A DNA stretch of 64,000 nucleotides from Petrolisthes cinctipes (taxonomy: Eukaryota > Arthropoda > Malacostraca > Decapoda > Porcellanidae), in assembly GCA_033782935.1 (NCBI GenBank), contig JAWQEG010001402.1:397001-461000 (forward strand). Reading direction: 5' to 3'. The notes beneath the pieces were generated by a model that was given only the letters and a program-made list of their open reading frames with translations, was not told where the DNA came from and made no database searches. A program made the translations under genes and the position numbers. Shown here piece by piece: positions 63,410 through 64,000 of this stretch. Position 1 is the stretch's first letter; each line of letters opens with the position of its first letter.

Positions 63410-63490
63410 CAAGGCCATGTACGGTGCAGCAATACAATTGGTACAAATCGTATCTATTAATTTAAAGGAGGTTGTTGCTTCCCTTCCCCA
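63410..63490 (+). CDS. Possible internal exon near the right edge
   Basis: Between a CTATCCAAG acceptor and a strong GTATGT donor, one frame reads KAMYGAAIQLVQIVSI then NLKEVVASLP without stops. Residue composition is plausible for a helix, but the exon is only 81 bases and there is no flanking exon in view. A palindromic element begins 13 bases into the intron. Identity is unknown; it may be chance. Confidence 0.25.
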
Positions 63491-63503
63491 GTATGTTTAT
63501 AAG

Positions 63504-63873
63504 CACAGTTTTAACTGACAGTCCGACTGAACTGACGGGCCTGTAGCCCGCTGCGTGTGCCCACACACTATTCATTTCTAACTTCCGTCCTAACCTCAGT
63601 TGTCACCCAGCCAGCACCATGGCAACATCTCTTCCTCCCTAACATTTGGACACTGTGCTTCTCAGCCTAGCTGGGGTGCTCACATGCAAGAAAAAAAAAC
63701 CACCGAAGCAAAAGTTCGCCAGAACTGATGCCAGATTTTCGACATGCGCTTCAGTTCATCCGATCGGCTTTCCGTCCTGCCTGCAGTTCAAAATACCCCC
63801 AAACATGCTCAAACTGGCCTGCAATTAATGGTTAAACCTGGTTTCGTCAGTCGGAGTGTCAGTTAAAACTGTG
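63504..63873. mobile_element. Element with CACAGTTTTAACTGACAG inverted ends
   Basis: Left CACAGTTTTAACTGACAGTC and right end its inverse (GTGTCAGTTAAAACTGTG). The interior is clearly more GC- and CpG-rich than neighbouring DNA. No recognised protein. Confidence 0.65.
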
Positions 63874-64000
63874 TGTATGGGGGGCTTAACACAGGTAAAC
63901 ATATTATGGAAACAAAGTATTGCATATCACCACACACACACCAACACAACACACTGTTAAACACATTATGGAAGACTGTACTACACACAACACAACACAA

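Overview
The window is eukaryotic nuclear DNA, most likely from an arthropod and probably a decapod crustacean. The lineage is an inference from the gene families, the short exons separated by repeat-filled introns, and the very dense simple repeats and small transposons. No bacterial-style operon, phage or CRISPR signal is present. Genes had to be assembled exon by exon, because most long open frames are satellites or transposons.

Layout. 1-520: 3' end of a LINE. 1847-19144 (+): a nearly complete Zwilch gene (kinetochore RZZ complex), 14 firm exons and one uncertain exon, with N-terminal exons missing. 21740-31979 (-): a CtIP/RBBP8 (Sae2-type) DNA end-resection gene in six exons whose phases all close; it converges on Zwilch tail to tail. 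32030-37700: repeats, satellites and a 50-bp inverted-repeat element. 37732-39735 (-): a fatty-acid-binding-protein gene, three exons found and the last missing. 40000-48300: almost solid transposable elements, including a solo LTR. 48349-48472 (-) and 49010-49204 (+): two head-to-head candidate first exons of unknown genes; 50638-50831 (+) is a terminal exon of a small membrane protein. 51500-59690: transposon chains and a C-rich minisatellite. 59693-60257 (-): two exons of an unrecognised gene. 60260-64000: minisatellite, LINE scraps, small transposons and one possible exon near the right edge.

Repeats. At least four families of TTAA-flanked small elements share one subterminal inverted motif, and many TA-flanked Tc1/mariner- or pogo-like elements often abut while sharing one TA. 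There are two tRNA-derived SINE types, an (AAC)n-tailed retroposon with clear 12-13 bp target duplications, and a LINE ending in (GATA)n. Nesting is up to three levels deep.

The most unusual signal is structural. Several exons, mainly of Zwilch, are preceded by tandem decoy copies of their own 3' splice site, sometimes with the start of the exon. In addition, small transposons repeatedly sit within about 5-25 bases of 5' splice sites. I found no dedicated novel enzyme system.
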